From Spelaeicoccus albus (GTDB lineage Bacteria; Actinomycetota; Actinomycetes; Actinomycetales; Brevibacteriaceae): a DNA stretch of 64,000 nt. The stretch lies in NCBI RefSeq assembly GCF_013409065.1, contig NZ_JACBZP010000001.1, positions 744,001 through 808,000 on the forward strand. The letters run 5' to 3'. The translations under genes and the position numbers were made by a program. The stretch's first letter is position 1, and every line of letters begins with the position of its first letter. This document shows positions 9,106 to 18,111 of this stretch, piece after piece. Below the pieces are notes generated by a model. It worked only from the letters and a program-made list of their open reading frames with translations, was not told the DNA's origin and ran no database searches.

Positions 9106-10848
9106 TCAGCGTTGGCCCGAGTTCCCGATACCGGCATAGAACCAGAGCGAGCCGTCCTTCTTTCGGGCAATCAGGTCCGGGTGCCTATTGCCGCCGTAGT
9201 TGCCGACGCCTAGCAATTTCGAGTACTGATCCCACCCACTCTTTCCGAGTCGGACGCGCTTCTTGTACCCCTTGGCCTTAGGGCCGGCCTTACCCGTGCC
9301 CGCATAAAACCACAGCGCCCCGGTGGACTTCATCACGACAACGAAGTCATTCTTTCCGTCGCTGTTGAAATCGCCGACGCCTTCGATTTGGGAAAACTTG
9401 TTCCATCCAGTCTTGCTCAATCTCACCCGAGGCTTGTATCCCTTGGCTCTTTTGCCGGCTCTCCCGGTGCCGGCATAAAACCACAGCGAGCCGTCATCTC
9501 GCTTGACGACGAGGAAGTCGTTCTTCCCGTCGCCGTTGTAATCTCCGACCGGCACGAATTCCGAGAATTTGTTCCAACCCTTTTTACTCAACTGCACGCG
9601 TGGCTTGTATCCGTTGGCCTTCGCACCGGCTCTACCGGTGCCGGCATAGAGCCACAAAGATCCGCCGTGCTTCTTGACCACGAGGAAGTCGTTCTTCCCG
9701 TCGCCGTTGAAGTCGCCAACCGGCACGAAATGCGAGAACTTCGTCCACCCTTTTTTGCTCAGCCGCACGCGCTTTTTGTGGCCGCCGCCCTGTGCCGCGT
9801 TACCCGTGCCTGCATAGAAGCGAAGTGACGTGTCACTTTGCTTGACGGCGAGGAGATCGGCTTTCTTGTCGCTGTTGAAATCGCCGGGGCCGAACAGCTT
9901 GGTGTACTGGTTCCATCCGCTCCGACCGATCCGCACACGCTTCTTCATACCCAGCTTCGGCTTCGGCTTGGACTTACTTCCTTTCGCCAGTTGCTGCAGC
10001 TGCTTTGCCGACCCGTTGAACACGTCCTGGTCACCGGGGTAATTCGGCGGGTTGTCCGAGTCCGAATACTGCCAAAACGTTTGAAAGTTCCAGCCGTTGG
10101 GCAGCGTGCCGACTGTTGAGTTGTAACGCGCGATGAACAGTGGGCTGGAACTGAACTTGGAGCTGTTGCCGGTGCACGTCTTCCACCAGTCGGTGGTGGT
10201 GTAGATCGCAGGCGGTCGGCCGGTGAGCTTCTTCATCCGGTTCACAAAGCTCTTTACCCACGACACCATCTGCGAATCGGACAAGCCGTAGCACGTGTTG
10301 CCGTACGGGTTGTACTCCATGTCGAGGAGCGGCGGAAGGGTCTTGCCGTCGGACGACCAACCCCCGCCGTTCTTGACGAAGTAGTTCGCTTGGGCAGCGC
10401 CGGACGACTTGTTCGGTAGCGCAAAGTGATAGGCGCCACGGATGATGCCTTGTTTGTACGCGCCAATGTAGTTGTCGTTGAACTGCGGATCGGTATAGGT
10501 GGTCGACTCGGTGGCCTTGATGTACGCGAACTTCACGTTCGACGACACTTTGCTCCAGTTGATGTTGCCCTGCCAGTGGCTGACATCGATTCCTCGGGTC
10601 CCACTCGGAGTCGCCATCCTCGACAAGGCTCGCGGTGCCATCGAGCGCGACTGCGAATAGTTCGGGTCATTTGCTCGGATGGTCGATCCCATTGTGTCGT
10701 GGACAAAACTTTCAGCATCGGGTGACGACGATGTCCCGACGGTTGGCGACGGCGCAGCTTCGGCGAGCGGAGCGAGCCCGATCATCGAAAATGAAAGACA
10801 CGCGACGCCGCCCAGTGCCACGAGACGGTGCCTATACAACTTTTGCAT
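9106..10848 (-). CDS. Secreted GH25 lysozyme with five FG-GAP-like repeats
   Basis: Peptidoglycan muramidase, 580 residues. Residues 1-32 form a signal peptide with likely cleavage after AEA. The GH25 domain follows, with GIDVSHWQG, FAYIKATES and the D-x-E motif LLDMEYN. The C-terminal half (DNA about 9109-9945) holds five tandem repeats of about 57 residues, each containing a sequence like GDFNGDGKNDF, a D-x-D/N-x-D-G calcium-type loop of VCBS/FG-GAP repeats, and ending in LWFYAGTG. The start at 10848 is preceded by GGGAG and gives the signal peptide; the earlier start at 10935 would not. Probably used in wall turnover or lysis of competitors, with the repeats binding wall glycans (inference). 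Confidence 0.88.
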   Translation of the reverse strand: MQKLYRHRLVALGGVACLSFSMIGLAPLAEAAPSPTVGTSSSPDAESFVHDTMGSTIRANDPNYSQSRSMAPRALSRMATPSGTRGIDVSHWQGNINWSKVSSNVKFAYIKATESTTYTDPQFNDNYIGAYKQGIIRGAYHFALPNKSSGAAQANYFVKNGGGWSSDGKTLPPLLDMEYNPYGNTCYGLSDSQMVSWVKSFVNRMKKLTGRPPAIYTTTDWWKTCTGNSSKFSSSPLFIARYNSTVGTLPNGWNFQTFWQYSDSDNPPNYPGDQDVFNGSAKQLQQLAKGSKSKPKPKLGMKKRVRIGRSGWNQYTKLFGPGDFNSDKKADLLAVKQSDTSLRFYAGTGNAAQGGGHKKRVRLSKKGWTKFSHFVPVGDFNGDGKNDFLVVKKHGGSLWLYAGTGRAGAKANGYKPRVQLSKKGWNKFSEFVPVGDYNGDGKNDFLVVKRDDGSLWFYAGTGRAGKRAKGYKPRVRLSKTGWNKFSQIEGVGDFNSDGKNDFVVVMKSTGALWFYAGTGKAGPKAKGYKKRVRLGKSGWDQYSKLLGVGNYGGNRHPDLIARKKDGSLWFYAGIGNSGQR

Positions 10849-11105
10849 TTTTCTCCCAAGACGGTGGAGCACGCCCCATTTTCCGGCCCGCGACCATGGG
10901 GTAATCACGTTTCTGCCGGTGCCCGAGAAAAACAACTACGGGGTGCGCGATACGCTATCCTACCCGTCATGCTGGCTATTCGCCCGCATCCCACCGACGC
11001 AACAAGTTCGGCGAGTCGTATTTATCACGTTGAGCAAATTCGGACGACGGTGCCGATTCGCCTAAGCTGGACTCATTACCCCTTTTTGCGCACTTAAGGA
11101 TTCCT

Positions 11106-12623
11106 ATGCCGCGAATTTTGCTCCGTTCTGCGAAAAATCCATGGGTGTCGGTCTCGGCCGAAGCGGTCCTCACCCGTAGCGTGATCGCCACCAACGCGGG
11201 CAATCTGCTGTTCGGGCAGTCGGTCCATCGGATGTTGAGTGTTCCGGGGACGGAGATCGTACCGAACAACTACAACACGGGCCGCGAAGGAATCGACGAG
11301 AAGCTCATTCGCCGTATCAACTCCGAGTTCGACCACTTCGTCATCCCGCTGGCGAACGCATTCCGTCCGAGTTTCCAAGCGAACCTGCAAAGGCTGACTC
11401 GTGTGATCTCCGGGCTCGACATCCCGGTGACTGTCGTCGGCGTCGGCAGCCAGCACGAGCTCAGCGACGCCACGCGCCAAAACGACCCGATTGCCGACGA
11501 CGTCAAAGCGTTCATGAAGGCAGTGCTCGACAGATCGGCGAGCGTAGGGGTGCGCGGAGAACTGACCGCGGAGTACCTGGCCGGCTTGGGTTTTGACGAA
11601 CGACACGTTGACGTCATCGGGTGTCCCTCCATCTTCTTACGCGGCAGGAACCCGGCTGTATCCGTCAAGCCAACGTCATTGGACTCCGACAGCCGCATTG
11701 CGATGAGCGTCTCTCCGTACGTGAAGCAGATGGCGGCGGTTGTGGAACGCCACACAAACCGATACCCGAATCTCATTTACATTCCGCAGAACGACACGGA
11801 TCTGCTCACCATGCTGTGGGGCGAAAACCCCGCAACGATTCCCGACAAACGGCGACCCATCCATATCGATCACCCCCTGTACACGGCCGACCGCATGCGT
11901 TTCCCGCTCGACCCCCGCACATGGATTGACTTTCTTCAAGACTTTGAATTCTCCTTCGGCACACGGATCCACGGCACAATTTCGTCGATCCTCGCCGGCA
12001 CGCCCGCCATGCTTTTAGCACACGATTCGCGCACCCAGGAACTGGCCGACTATCACGCGATACCGTACAAGCGCATCTACGACGTATCGGCAACGACCGA
12101 TGCCGCAGATTTGCTCGCCGAATGCGACTATTCACGGTTTAACGCCAGACTTCCTGAAACGTTCGACAGGTTCACGGCATTCTTGGAAAAGAACGACCTC
12201 GCCCACATCTATCAACCCGGCAACGAGTCCACGGAGTTCGACGACAAGCTGGCAGCGGCTGATCTGCCCCCGATGGTTCATCCGGTGCTGGCGCCGGGAG
12301 CGCCAGGACGGCGTGAGGTCATGTCGAGGCTGCGTTGGCTTCGACAGGGTAAAGCGATAGACGCCAAACGGACGAAATTCGCATTCAAATACGACCTGCC
12401 GCACACGCCCAAATCTCCTCCGCCGAGCGCAATCGAGAAGAAAATCAGCTCGCTTGAGAAAGAATTGAAGGAAGCGCGATCCCAACTCGCCGCGCAAGCC
12501 AAAATTCTCGATCGGCAGGCAACGGCCCTGAAACGACTCGATGTATCGCTTTTCGTTCGCGGCCGCCGCTGGGCGAACAGAATGGGGCGTAAGGTGACGA
12601 ATCGAGCTGCCCGCTCACGCTAG
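11106..12623 (+). CDS. Polysaccharide pyruvyltransferase family protein
   Basis: Likely adds a ketal pyruvate from phosphoenolpyruvate to a sugar of a wall or capsular glycan. It is 505 residues long. The pyruvyltransferase fold (PF04230 type) covers about residues 20-330, with the typical end segment FGTRIHGTISSILAGTPAML. The C-terminal 90 residues end in a coiled coil (IEKKISSLEKELKEARSQLA) followed by a basic tail, which suggests association with a partner or the membrane. AAGGA lies just before the ATG. The divergent upstream neighbour is the lysozyme gene across 257 bases. Pyruvylated wall polymers are known from actinobacteria and bacilli; the acceptor here is unknown. Confidence 0.78.
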   Translation: MPRILLRSAKNPWVSVSAEAVLTRSVIATNAGNLLFGQSVHRMLSVPGTEIVPNNYNTGREGIDEKLIRRINSEFDHFVIPLANAFRPSFQANLQRLTRVISGLDIPVTVVGVGSQHELSDATRQNDPIADDVKAFMKAVLDRSASVGVRGELTAEYLAGLGFDERHVDVIGCPSIFLRGRNPAVSVKPTSLDSDSRIAMSVSPYVKQMAAVVERHTNRYPNLIYIPQNDTDLLTMLWGENPATIPDKRRPIHIDHPLYTADRMRFPLDPRTWIDFLQDFEFSFGTRIHGTISSILAGTPAMLLAHDSRTQELADYHAIPYKRIYDVSATTDAADLLAECDYSRFNARLPETFDRFTAFLEKNDLAHIYQPGNESTEFDDKLAAADLPPMVHPVLAPGAPGRREVMSRLRWLRQGKAIDAKRTKFAFKYDLPHTPKSPPPSAIEKKISSLEKELKEARSQLAAQAKILDRQATALKRLDVSLFVRGRRWANRMGRKVTNRAARSR

Positions 12624-12668
12624 TGTGAACCGGCGGGTTCGCTGGCCGTGTGGCAAAATAATCCGGGT

Positions 12669-13631
12669 ATGGATGTCACCATGGCGATTGCCGCTTTCGG
12701 TGTCGGTATTTGCGTCGGACTGACCGGGATGGGCGGCGGCGCATTGATGACGCCGATCCTGGTTTTCTTTTTCAACGTGCCCCCGCTGGCGGCGGTTTCA
12801 AGCGACTTGTTATCAAGCGCTGTTATGAAGCCCGTCGGCTCCTTTATGCACCTCCGGCAAAAGACGTCCAACCTGCAGATCGTCAAGTGGCTCATCATCG
12901 GATCGGTGCCTGCGGCATTTTGCGGCGTCCTCATATTAAAGCTGCTCGGCACCAGCGACACCGTCCAGAATTTCATCCAAACCGCGCTGGGCGTGGCACT
13001 ACTGCTTTCGGCGATCCTGCTGGTCGTGCGGGCATATCTTCGACTCCTCGAACATGCCCGCTCCCGCAGCGGCTCCGGCCCACCGCTTCCCCGTGCGCGT
13101 CCCAGCATGCCGATCCGCCCACTTCCCACGATCATGCTGGGCGTCATCGGCGGGCTGCTGGTCGGGCTCACCTCGGTGGGGTCCGGATCCATCATCATCA
13201 TTGGCCTCATGGTGATCTACCCGGGTCTTCGCGCCAGCCAGCTCGTCGGCACCGATCTCGCCCAGGCCGTTCCGCTGGTGATCGCGGCCGCAGTCGGGCA
13301 CGCATTCTTCGGTGACCTGCAATGGGGCGTCGCAGTACCGCTCATTATCGGCAGCGTCCCCGGTGTCCTCATCGGTTCGAAGCTGGCCGCAGTCCTGGCC
13401 GGCGGCGTCGTACGCCGTGCACTCGCGTTCGTACTGCTGGGATCCGGCCTGAAGATGCTCGGCCTCGGGAATACGTCCACGATCGTCCTTCTCATTGCAG
13501 TCCTCTTGATTGCGCCGGCCATGTGGATGCTCGCTCGCCGCCGTTTTGGGTTGCATCCTCTCGCATCCGTTCAGCGCAAGATCGATCTTGAGAACAAGGC
13601 AAAGTCGAAACCGCCCAACAACAGCTCCTGA
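12669..13631 (+). CDS. TauE/SafE-family permease
   Basis: Membrane permease of the sulfite exporter TauE/SafE family (PF01925), about 320 residues with eight hydrophobic segments in two repeats. The N-terminal signature VGLTGMGGGALMTPIL is repeated in weaker form as VGLTSVGSGSIIIIGL. Family members move sulfite, sulfonates or other organic anions. The sulfolipid and sulfate-activation genes in this window make a sulfur anion a reasonable substrate, but this is context only. ATG 12669 gives a standard N-terminus; a GTG at 12648 in the same frame adds seven residues and cannot be excluded. Confidence 0.8.
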   Translation: MDVTMAIAAFGVGICVGLTGMGGGALMTPILVFFFNVPPLAAVSSDLLSSAVMKPVGSFMHLRQKTSNLQIVKWLIIGSVPAAFCGVLILKLLGTSDTVQNFIQTALGVALLLSAILLVVRAYLRLLEHARSRSGSGPPLPRARPSMPIRPLPTIMLGVIGGLLVGLTSVGSGSIIIIGLMVIYPGLRASQLVGTDLAQAVPLVIAAAVGHAFFGDLQWGVAVPLIIGSVPGVLIGSKLAAVLAGGVVRRALAFVLLGSGLKMLGLGNTSTIVLLIAVLLIAPAMWMLARRRFGLHPLASVQRKIDLENKAKSKPPNNSS

Positions 13632-13643
13632 CCGCTCGTGACC

Positions 13644-13679
13644 GTGCGGTCGGCGCGTTCGTCGCCCATCCGACCGCAC
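13644..13679 (+). terminator. Strong inverted repeat after the TauE/SafE gene
   Basis: A perfect 10-bp stem (GTGCGGTCGG/CCGACCGCAC) with a 16-base loop begins 12 bases after the permease stop. There is no T-run, so it may act as a factor-assisted or U-less terminator, or simply protect the 3' end. Confidence 0.5.
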
Positions 13680-13729
13680 CACTCACCTACTATGGAAGAA
13701 ACCGCAGCTACGTAAGGGTCCCGTCGGAT

Positions 13730-14806
13730 ATGAGCCTGGCCGATCTACCTCAGCCGTCGGCGACCCATCCCGATTCGCAGCTCGGCGTGTCCTACATCAT
13801 GCCGGTGCTCAACGAGGCGAAATACATCGAGCGGTCGGTCACGACAGTGCTCGCCCAGGACTATCCGGGCGAGAAGGAGATCATCCTCGCTCTCGGTCCT
13901 TGCACGGACGGCACCGACAGGATCGTCGAGGTGCTGAACAAGGCCAATGCGGCTATCCGAATCGTGCACAACCCCGGCCGGGACATTCCGATCGGCTTGA
14001 ATCTGGCCATCGAAGCAAGCCGGCACCCCGTGATCGTCCGAGTCGACGCCCATTCCGAGCTGGCGTCCGACTACACCAAGCAGGCGGTCGACACGCTCAT
14101 GCGCACCGGTGCCGTCAACGTCGGCGGGCTGATGGACGCGCAAGGAGAGACGCCGTTTCAACAGGCTGTCGCATACGCGTATACCTCAAGGGTCGGTATC
14201 GGCGGTGCCTCCTACCATGTGGGGGCCGAAGAAGGGCCAGCCGAATCGGCGTATCTCGGCGTCTTCAGGCGAGACGCGCTGCGCCGGGTCGGCGGGTTCG
14301 ATGAAACGATTCGACGCGGCGAAGACTGGGAATTGAACCTTCGCCTTCGCGAAGCGGGCGGCACAGTGCTCTTCACGCCCAAACTGCGGGTCACGTATTG
14401 GCCGCGGACGACGTGGAACAAGCTGGTCCGGCAGTTCCACGCCACCGGAGGCTGGCGGGGTGAACTGTTCCGCAGGCTCGGCATGCGCAACTCGCTGCGC
14501 TATTTTGCGCCGCCCGCCCTTGTCGTGGCGATCGGCTCGGCCGTCGTCGCACTGATCGTGCAACTGTCCACTCTCGGACTGCTTCCCACGTGGGTCGGTA
14601 TCGTGCTGGCCGTCATCGAGCTACCAACGGCGATTTACATTCTCGGCGTGCTCATGGCGGGGCTCTTGGCGCGCGGCTTGAGCGTTAAGGCGCGAGGCTG
14701 CTTGGTCGCCGTACTGCCCACCATGCACCTCAGCTGGGGCCTTGGCTTCATCGGCGGGGCGTTGCGCGGCGCCAAGCACGTCGTCGACACCAGCCGGCAT
14801 CATTAA
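13730..14806 (+). CDS. Membrane GT2 glycosyltransferase, ExoA-like
   Basis: Inverting sugar transferase, 358 residues. The GT-A domain (about 18-255) shows YIMPVLNEAKYIERSV, the acidic VRVDAHSELAS in the DxD position, and GEDWELNLRLREAG near the catalytic base. Three hydrophobic segments follow (about 260-345), so the enzyme is membrane anchored with a cytoplasmic catalytic domain. The layout resembles ExoA of succinoglycan synthesis. AAGGG precedes the ATG. It converges with the TagF-like gene on the other strand, their stop codons overlapping. Likely builds an oligosaccharide on a lipid carrier; sugar unknown. Confidence 0.82.
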   Translation: MSLADLPQPSATHPDSQLGVSYIMPVLNEAKYIERSVTTVLAQDYPGEKEIILALGPCTDGTDRIVEVLNKANAAIRIVHNPGRDIPIGLNLAIEASRHPVIVRVDAHSELASDYTKQAVDTLMRTGAVNVGGLMDAQGETPFQQAVAYAYTSRVGIGGASYHVGAEEGPAESAYLGVFRRDALRRVGGFDETIRRGEDWELNLRLREAGGTVLFTPKLRVTYWPRTTWNKLVRQFHATGGWRGELFRRLGMRNSLRYFAPPALVVAIGSAVVALIVQLSTLGLLPTWVGIVLAVIELPTAIYILGVLMAGLLARGLSVKARGCLVAVLPTMHLSWGLGFIGGALRGAKHVVDTSRHH

Positions 14807-16047
14807 CCCAGACGGCGTCGAATCTCGTCGACTACACGACGGGTGTTCCCGCCGTCGTCGAACGCTTGAAAACGTGAGCGTATCCCCCGAGTTCGCGCCT
14901 TGGCACGTTCCTCTTCCGCACCGTCGAGCTTCTCGAGTCGGACGACGACGTCGTCCCATGTGGTCGCGTAGTCACCGCCGGTGAAGGCTCCGTAGTCTTC
15001 GTACAGTCCCCGAAGTCTTGAATACTTCTCCAGGTCCGGGGCCAAGAAGATGATGGGGCGGCCGGTGGCCGAGAAGTCGAAGACGACCGCCGAATAGTCG
15101 GTGATCAGAACGTCCACTGCTCCCAGCACTTCGATCACGTCTTTGACTTCCGTTTCGGGAAGGAACCGTACCCGCGACCCTTCGAAGGCTTCGTCTACAA
15201 AGTTCGGGTCGGAACCAAGGCGATGAGAGCGCACGATGAGTACCGTGTCGCTACGTGCCAGATAGCTCTCCAGGCGCGCTCTGCCGGCGCCCGAGAGCGT
15301 TTTCGGATTGTCGGCACCATCTCGCCATGTCGGCGCGTACATGAGGAAGCCGCCTCTGGGGACCGCCTCCAAGCCGAGCGTGTCCACGAGCCGCGATTCG
15401 GCGTCGTGCCGAACTGCCGGGCTATCGGCATGGCAAAGCCTGTCCATGCGCGGATCGCCCGTCACGGCTACTTGATCGTCACGCAGCGCGAACCCGGTCT
15501 TGAATCGGCTCGCGGCCTCATCGGAGGCAGCAACGAACATGCCGATTTGCTTGCCGGCTCGCGTATAGGATTCCCGCAGCAGACGGACGACGGGGCTAAA
15601 GCGTTCGAGCGCAGTCACGTGCATGGTGGCCGGCGAGTCGAGGTGCAACAGCTTCAGCGGAGTTCCATGCCAAAGTTGGACGATGAACGCTCCGAATACG
15701 CCAAAGCGGTTCGCGTCGCCGAACCCGTGCGTCACCACGACCACCCGCGAGCGTGCCGTCTGCCAAAATCCGCGCACCGTGTTTTTCCAAACCACCGCGA
15801 TGCCTCGACGCCGGCAGTCGTCGAAATCGGCCTGATTGTCAACAAGCCACACCGTGCGCATCCCCGGCGCGCTGCGCCGAACTTCGTCATAAAGCGCAAG
15901 CGCACCGGCGCCGACGCCGGTAGCCTGCCCGAACGCCCACCGGCGATTGTCGCGCGGAATAACCCGCGTGGCCGCGTAGCCGGCCGCGTACATCGGGGCC
16001 GAGAGGAGCTTACGCAAATTACCGGTTCGGAAATCGAATTTTCCCAT
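14803..16047 (-). CDS. TagB/TagF-family glycerophosphotransferase, canonical motif type
   Basis: Transfers polyol-phosphate units from a CDP-polyol to a teichoic acid primer or chain at the inner membrane face. At 414 residues it is a minimal PF04464 enzyme. The canonical WHGTPLK occurs at 126-132 (His as catalytic base), then YAPTWRDG, IVRSHRLG in place of the usual second HP site, and LITDYSAVVFDF followed by IFLAPDLEKY. The start at 16047 comes one base after the stop of the upstream polymerase gene. Whether it is a primase (TagB-like) or a polymerase (TagF/TarL-like), and whether glycerol or ribitol phosphate is used, cannot be decided from sequence. It is one of two WHGTPLK-type members here; the others use HG(E/D)S(D/E)K. 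Confidence 0.85.
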   Translation of the reverse strand: MGKFDFRTGNLRKLLSAPMYAAGYAATRVIPRDNRRWAFGQATGVGAGALALYDEVRRSAPGMRTVWLVDNQADFDDCRRRGIAVVWKNTVRGFWQTARSRVVVVTHGFGDANRFGVFGAFIVQLWHGTPLKLLHLDSPATMHVTALERFSPVVRLLRESYTRAGKQIGMFVAASDEAASRFKTGFALRDDQVAVTGDPRMDRLCHADSPAVRHDAESRLVDTLGLEAVPRGGFLMYAPTWRDGADNPKTLSGAGRARLESYLARSDTVLIVRSHRLGSDPNFVDEAFEGSRVRFLPETEVKDVIEVLGAVDVLITDYSAVVFDFSATGRPIIFLAPDLEKYSRLRGLYEDYGAFTGGDYATTWDDVVVRLEKLDGAEEERAKARTRGIRSRFQAFDDGGNTRRVVDEIRRRLG

Positions 16048-16048
16048 A

Positions 16049-17971
16049 CTATGCCCGGCCGTCCGCGTCGAATTCGCGGGCGATCCGATCTGCAATCTCC
16101 CGGCGACGTTCGTCCCGCTTAGCCCGCAACGACACGACACCGTCCGCTACCCGGGTCAACGTATCGACCACCTGCGCGTCGTCGAAACGCCCGTCGACGC
16201 CGACGACGCGCACTTTGCCGGAGCCGGCGAAGCCCCGCACCGTTTCGGCGATTCGGGCTCCATCGTCGTCGCCGGGCACGAGGACGCTGTCGTAAACGCG
16301 CAGCCTGTTGTCCAGCCAGTCTCGACCCGATTCCGAGCCGATAAACACGTGCGCAACGTCGTGGATGCCGGTTTCTCGGAAGTTGAGCTCCGATTGTTCG
16401 AGATGCAGGACGACACGGGCGCCCACCGTGCGAACCAGATGTTCGGGATCGGCGGCGCCGTAGACGAGGAAACACGGCAAGGAGCAAACGTCGCGGACGT
16501 ACTCCAGCGCCCGAGTGTTGCTCACCATAAACGCGATGCCTCGCTCGCGATGCAGTTGCTCCAGCGCGGGCAGTCGGGCGGCCATCGTCTCCAAGCCACG
16601 ATCGTCGGTCGCGTGGAAGTTCACGACGAACTGGGCGGTAGTCGAGTCGAGAGCCGGCCCTTGACGGGAGATGGTCCGCTGCCCGGACGTGTGCTCGACA
16701 AGTTTGTCGGCAATACGTCGGGTCGCATCGCCAACCGCGGTCTCAAGCCGTGCGGTATGGCCGGAGTCGCCGGACGGCTGCTGGTCGTAGTAGCCAGCGA
16801 GCCGGTCGATGGCGTCTATGAATTTCCGCGTCGCCGTTCCTCGTGCGGAGTCGCCGTAGTAGTAGTTGCTGATAAGGATCATCTGCTCGTGAACGCCGGA
16901 GTCGTCCAGGAAGGAATCGACGACGTCCACGATCGTCGGGGCGTTGCGAACGTCAAGTTTCGGAAGCCGACTGAGCAAGACCGTGTTATCGGTCGACGCG
17001 GACTCGTCCACCGGAAGCGTGAGCACCTGGGGCTTCGCGGTGGCAAGCCAATCGTAGGCCACGGCGGAGATGTCGCTGATCATCATATCGGCGGACTGCA
17101 GCTGCCATCCGAATGACGACTCGTCCACCAGGTGACAAGCGGCCTGATCGCTGTCGTTCGCTGCGGCGACTAGGTCACGGATCCGCTGGTCGGCGTGCCG
17201 GAATGCGGCCAGCACCGTCCCGGTCAGCGGATGCGGCCGGTAAATGACGCGGTATCGCGCATCCCGGACGAGCCCTTCGACAATTGACTCGCCGTGCGAG
17301 ACAACCGAGCTGTAGCGCATTGTGGGCCGGTACCCCTCCCAGGTAGGCGCGTACAGAACGACCCGACGGTCGTCGTCCGGCAGCTCGGGTGCGCGCGACG
17401 GCCAGTCGAGTTGCGGCCGGCCGATAGCAATGGCCCGGGCTTCGACGTCGTAGTCGAACAGATTGCTCGCGAGCCGATCTTTGGCAGCCTGTCCCGCAAC
17501 GAAATTGAAGTCGAACGCCTTGAGCAAATTGGACGACATGAAGATCTTGTCCGATTCGCCATGGCTGATGAAGGCATGCAGCGGGCGGACGAATCGAAGC
17601 GGACGGAAATTCAGGTTGTTGTGATTGAGGTAGAGGACGACTTTCGGCTGCTGGGTTCGGGCCAACCGCGCATCGCGGCCGGCGCCATCAAGCAGCACGA
17701 TCGGTAGAAGTGTCCGCTCGCGCACGAGCCGGGCGGTATCGGCGCGGGTGCAGACGATCGCGGTGCTGTGCGTCTTGGCCAGTTCTTCCAGCGGTGCCAG
17801 CCATTGTTGGACTTGGTAGAAGTTCTTGGGGCGGTCGGCGAAATACACCAGTACGTCGAACGAAGCGCGGCGCGGCACGGCGAACTCGGGCGACTCGATG
17901 AGTCTGCGCCGATCGAGCACGTCGCGCATGTCGCCGGTCAGGCGCAACGCGCCCGCCAGAAGAGAAGACAT
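16049..17971 (-). CDS. TagF-family protein with degenerate second acceptor domain
   Basis: Member of the CDP-polyol phosphotransferase family, 640 residues. Residues 38-400 form a complete GT-B enzyme: HGESDK at 137-142, YAPTWEG, YRPHPLTG and MISDISAVAYDW. Residues 448-548 repeat the N-terminal half: ARVVLHLEQSELNFR matches PKVVLYLNHNNLNFR, and FIGSES stands where FISHGES stands, so the catalytic His is lost. The donor-binding half is not repeated. The extra domain could bind acceptor chain or scaffold a complex (inference). A close paralogue without the extension lies at 18823-20046. The divergent nucleotidyltransferase at 18112 shares the upstream region. Confidence 0.82.
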   Translation of the reverse strand: MSSLLAGALRLTGDMRDVLDRRRLIESPEFAVPRRASFDVLVYFADRPKNFYQVQQWLAPLEELAKTHSTAIVCTRADTARLVRERTLLPIVLLDGAGRDARLARTQQPKVVLYLNHNNLNFRPLRFVRPLHAFISHGESDKIFMSSNLLKAFDFNFVAGQAAKDRLASNLFDYDVEARAIAIGRPQLDWPSRAPELPDDDRRVVLYAPTWEGYRPTMRYSSVVSHGESIVEGLVRDARYRVIYRPHPLTGTVLAAFRHADQRIRDLVAAANDSDQAACHLVDESSFGWQLQSADMMISDISAVAYDWLATAKPQVLTLPVDESASTDNTVLLSRLPKLDVRNAPTIVDVVDSFLDDSGVHEQMILISNYYYGDSARGTATRKFIDAIDRLAGYYDQQPSGDSGHTARLETAVGDATRRIADKLVEHTSGQRTISRQGPALDSTTAQFVVNFHATDDRGLETMAARLPALEQLHRERGIAFMVSNTRALEYVRDVCSLPCFLVYGAADPEHLVRTVGARVVLHLEQSELNFRETGIHDVAHVFIGSESGRDWLDNRLRVYDSVLVPGDDDGARIAETVRGFAGSGKVRVVGVDGRFDDAQVVDTLTRVADGVVSLRAKRDERRREIADRIAREFDADGRA

Positions 17972-18111
17972 CAGAAGTTACCTCACGTTCGCGTGCCCGT
18001 CATGCGCCCGAGATTCCGGGGTCTTCATGTTAATCTAGCGGACGAGCCAGGGGGCGTGGGAGTTCGTCTCTACTTCGTCCCAAATCGCACGCGAGCCGTA
18101 GGAGACGTTGC

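Noticed and set aside
9109-9945. Regularly spaced repeats resembling a CRISPR or minisatellite
   Set aside because: Spacing of about 171 bases is in frame and fully explained by protein repeats of the lysozyme.
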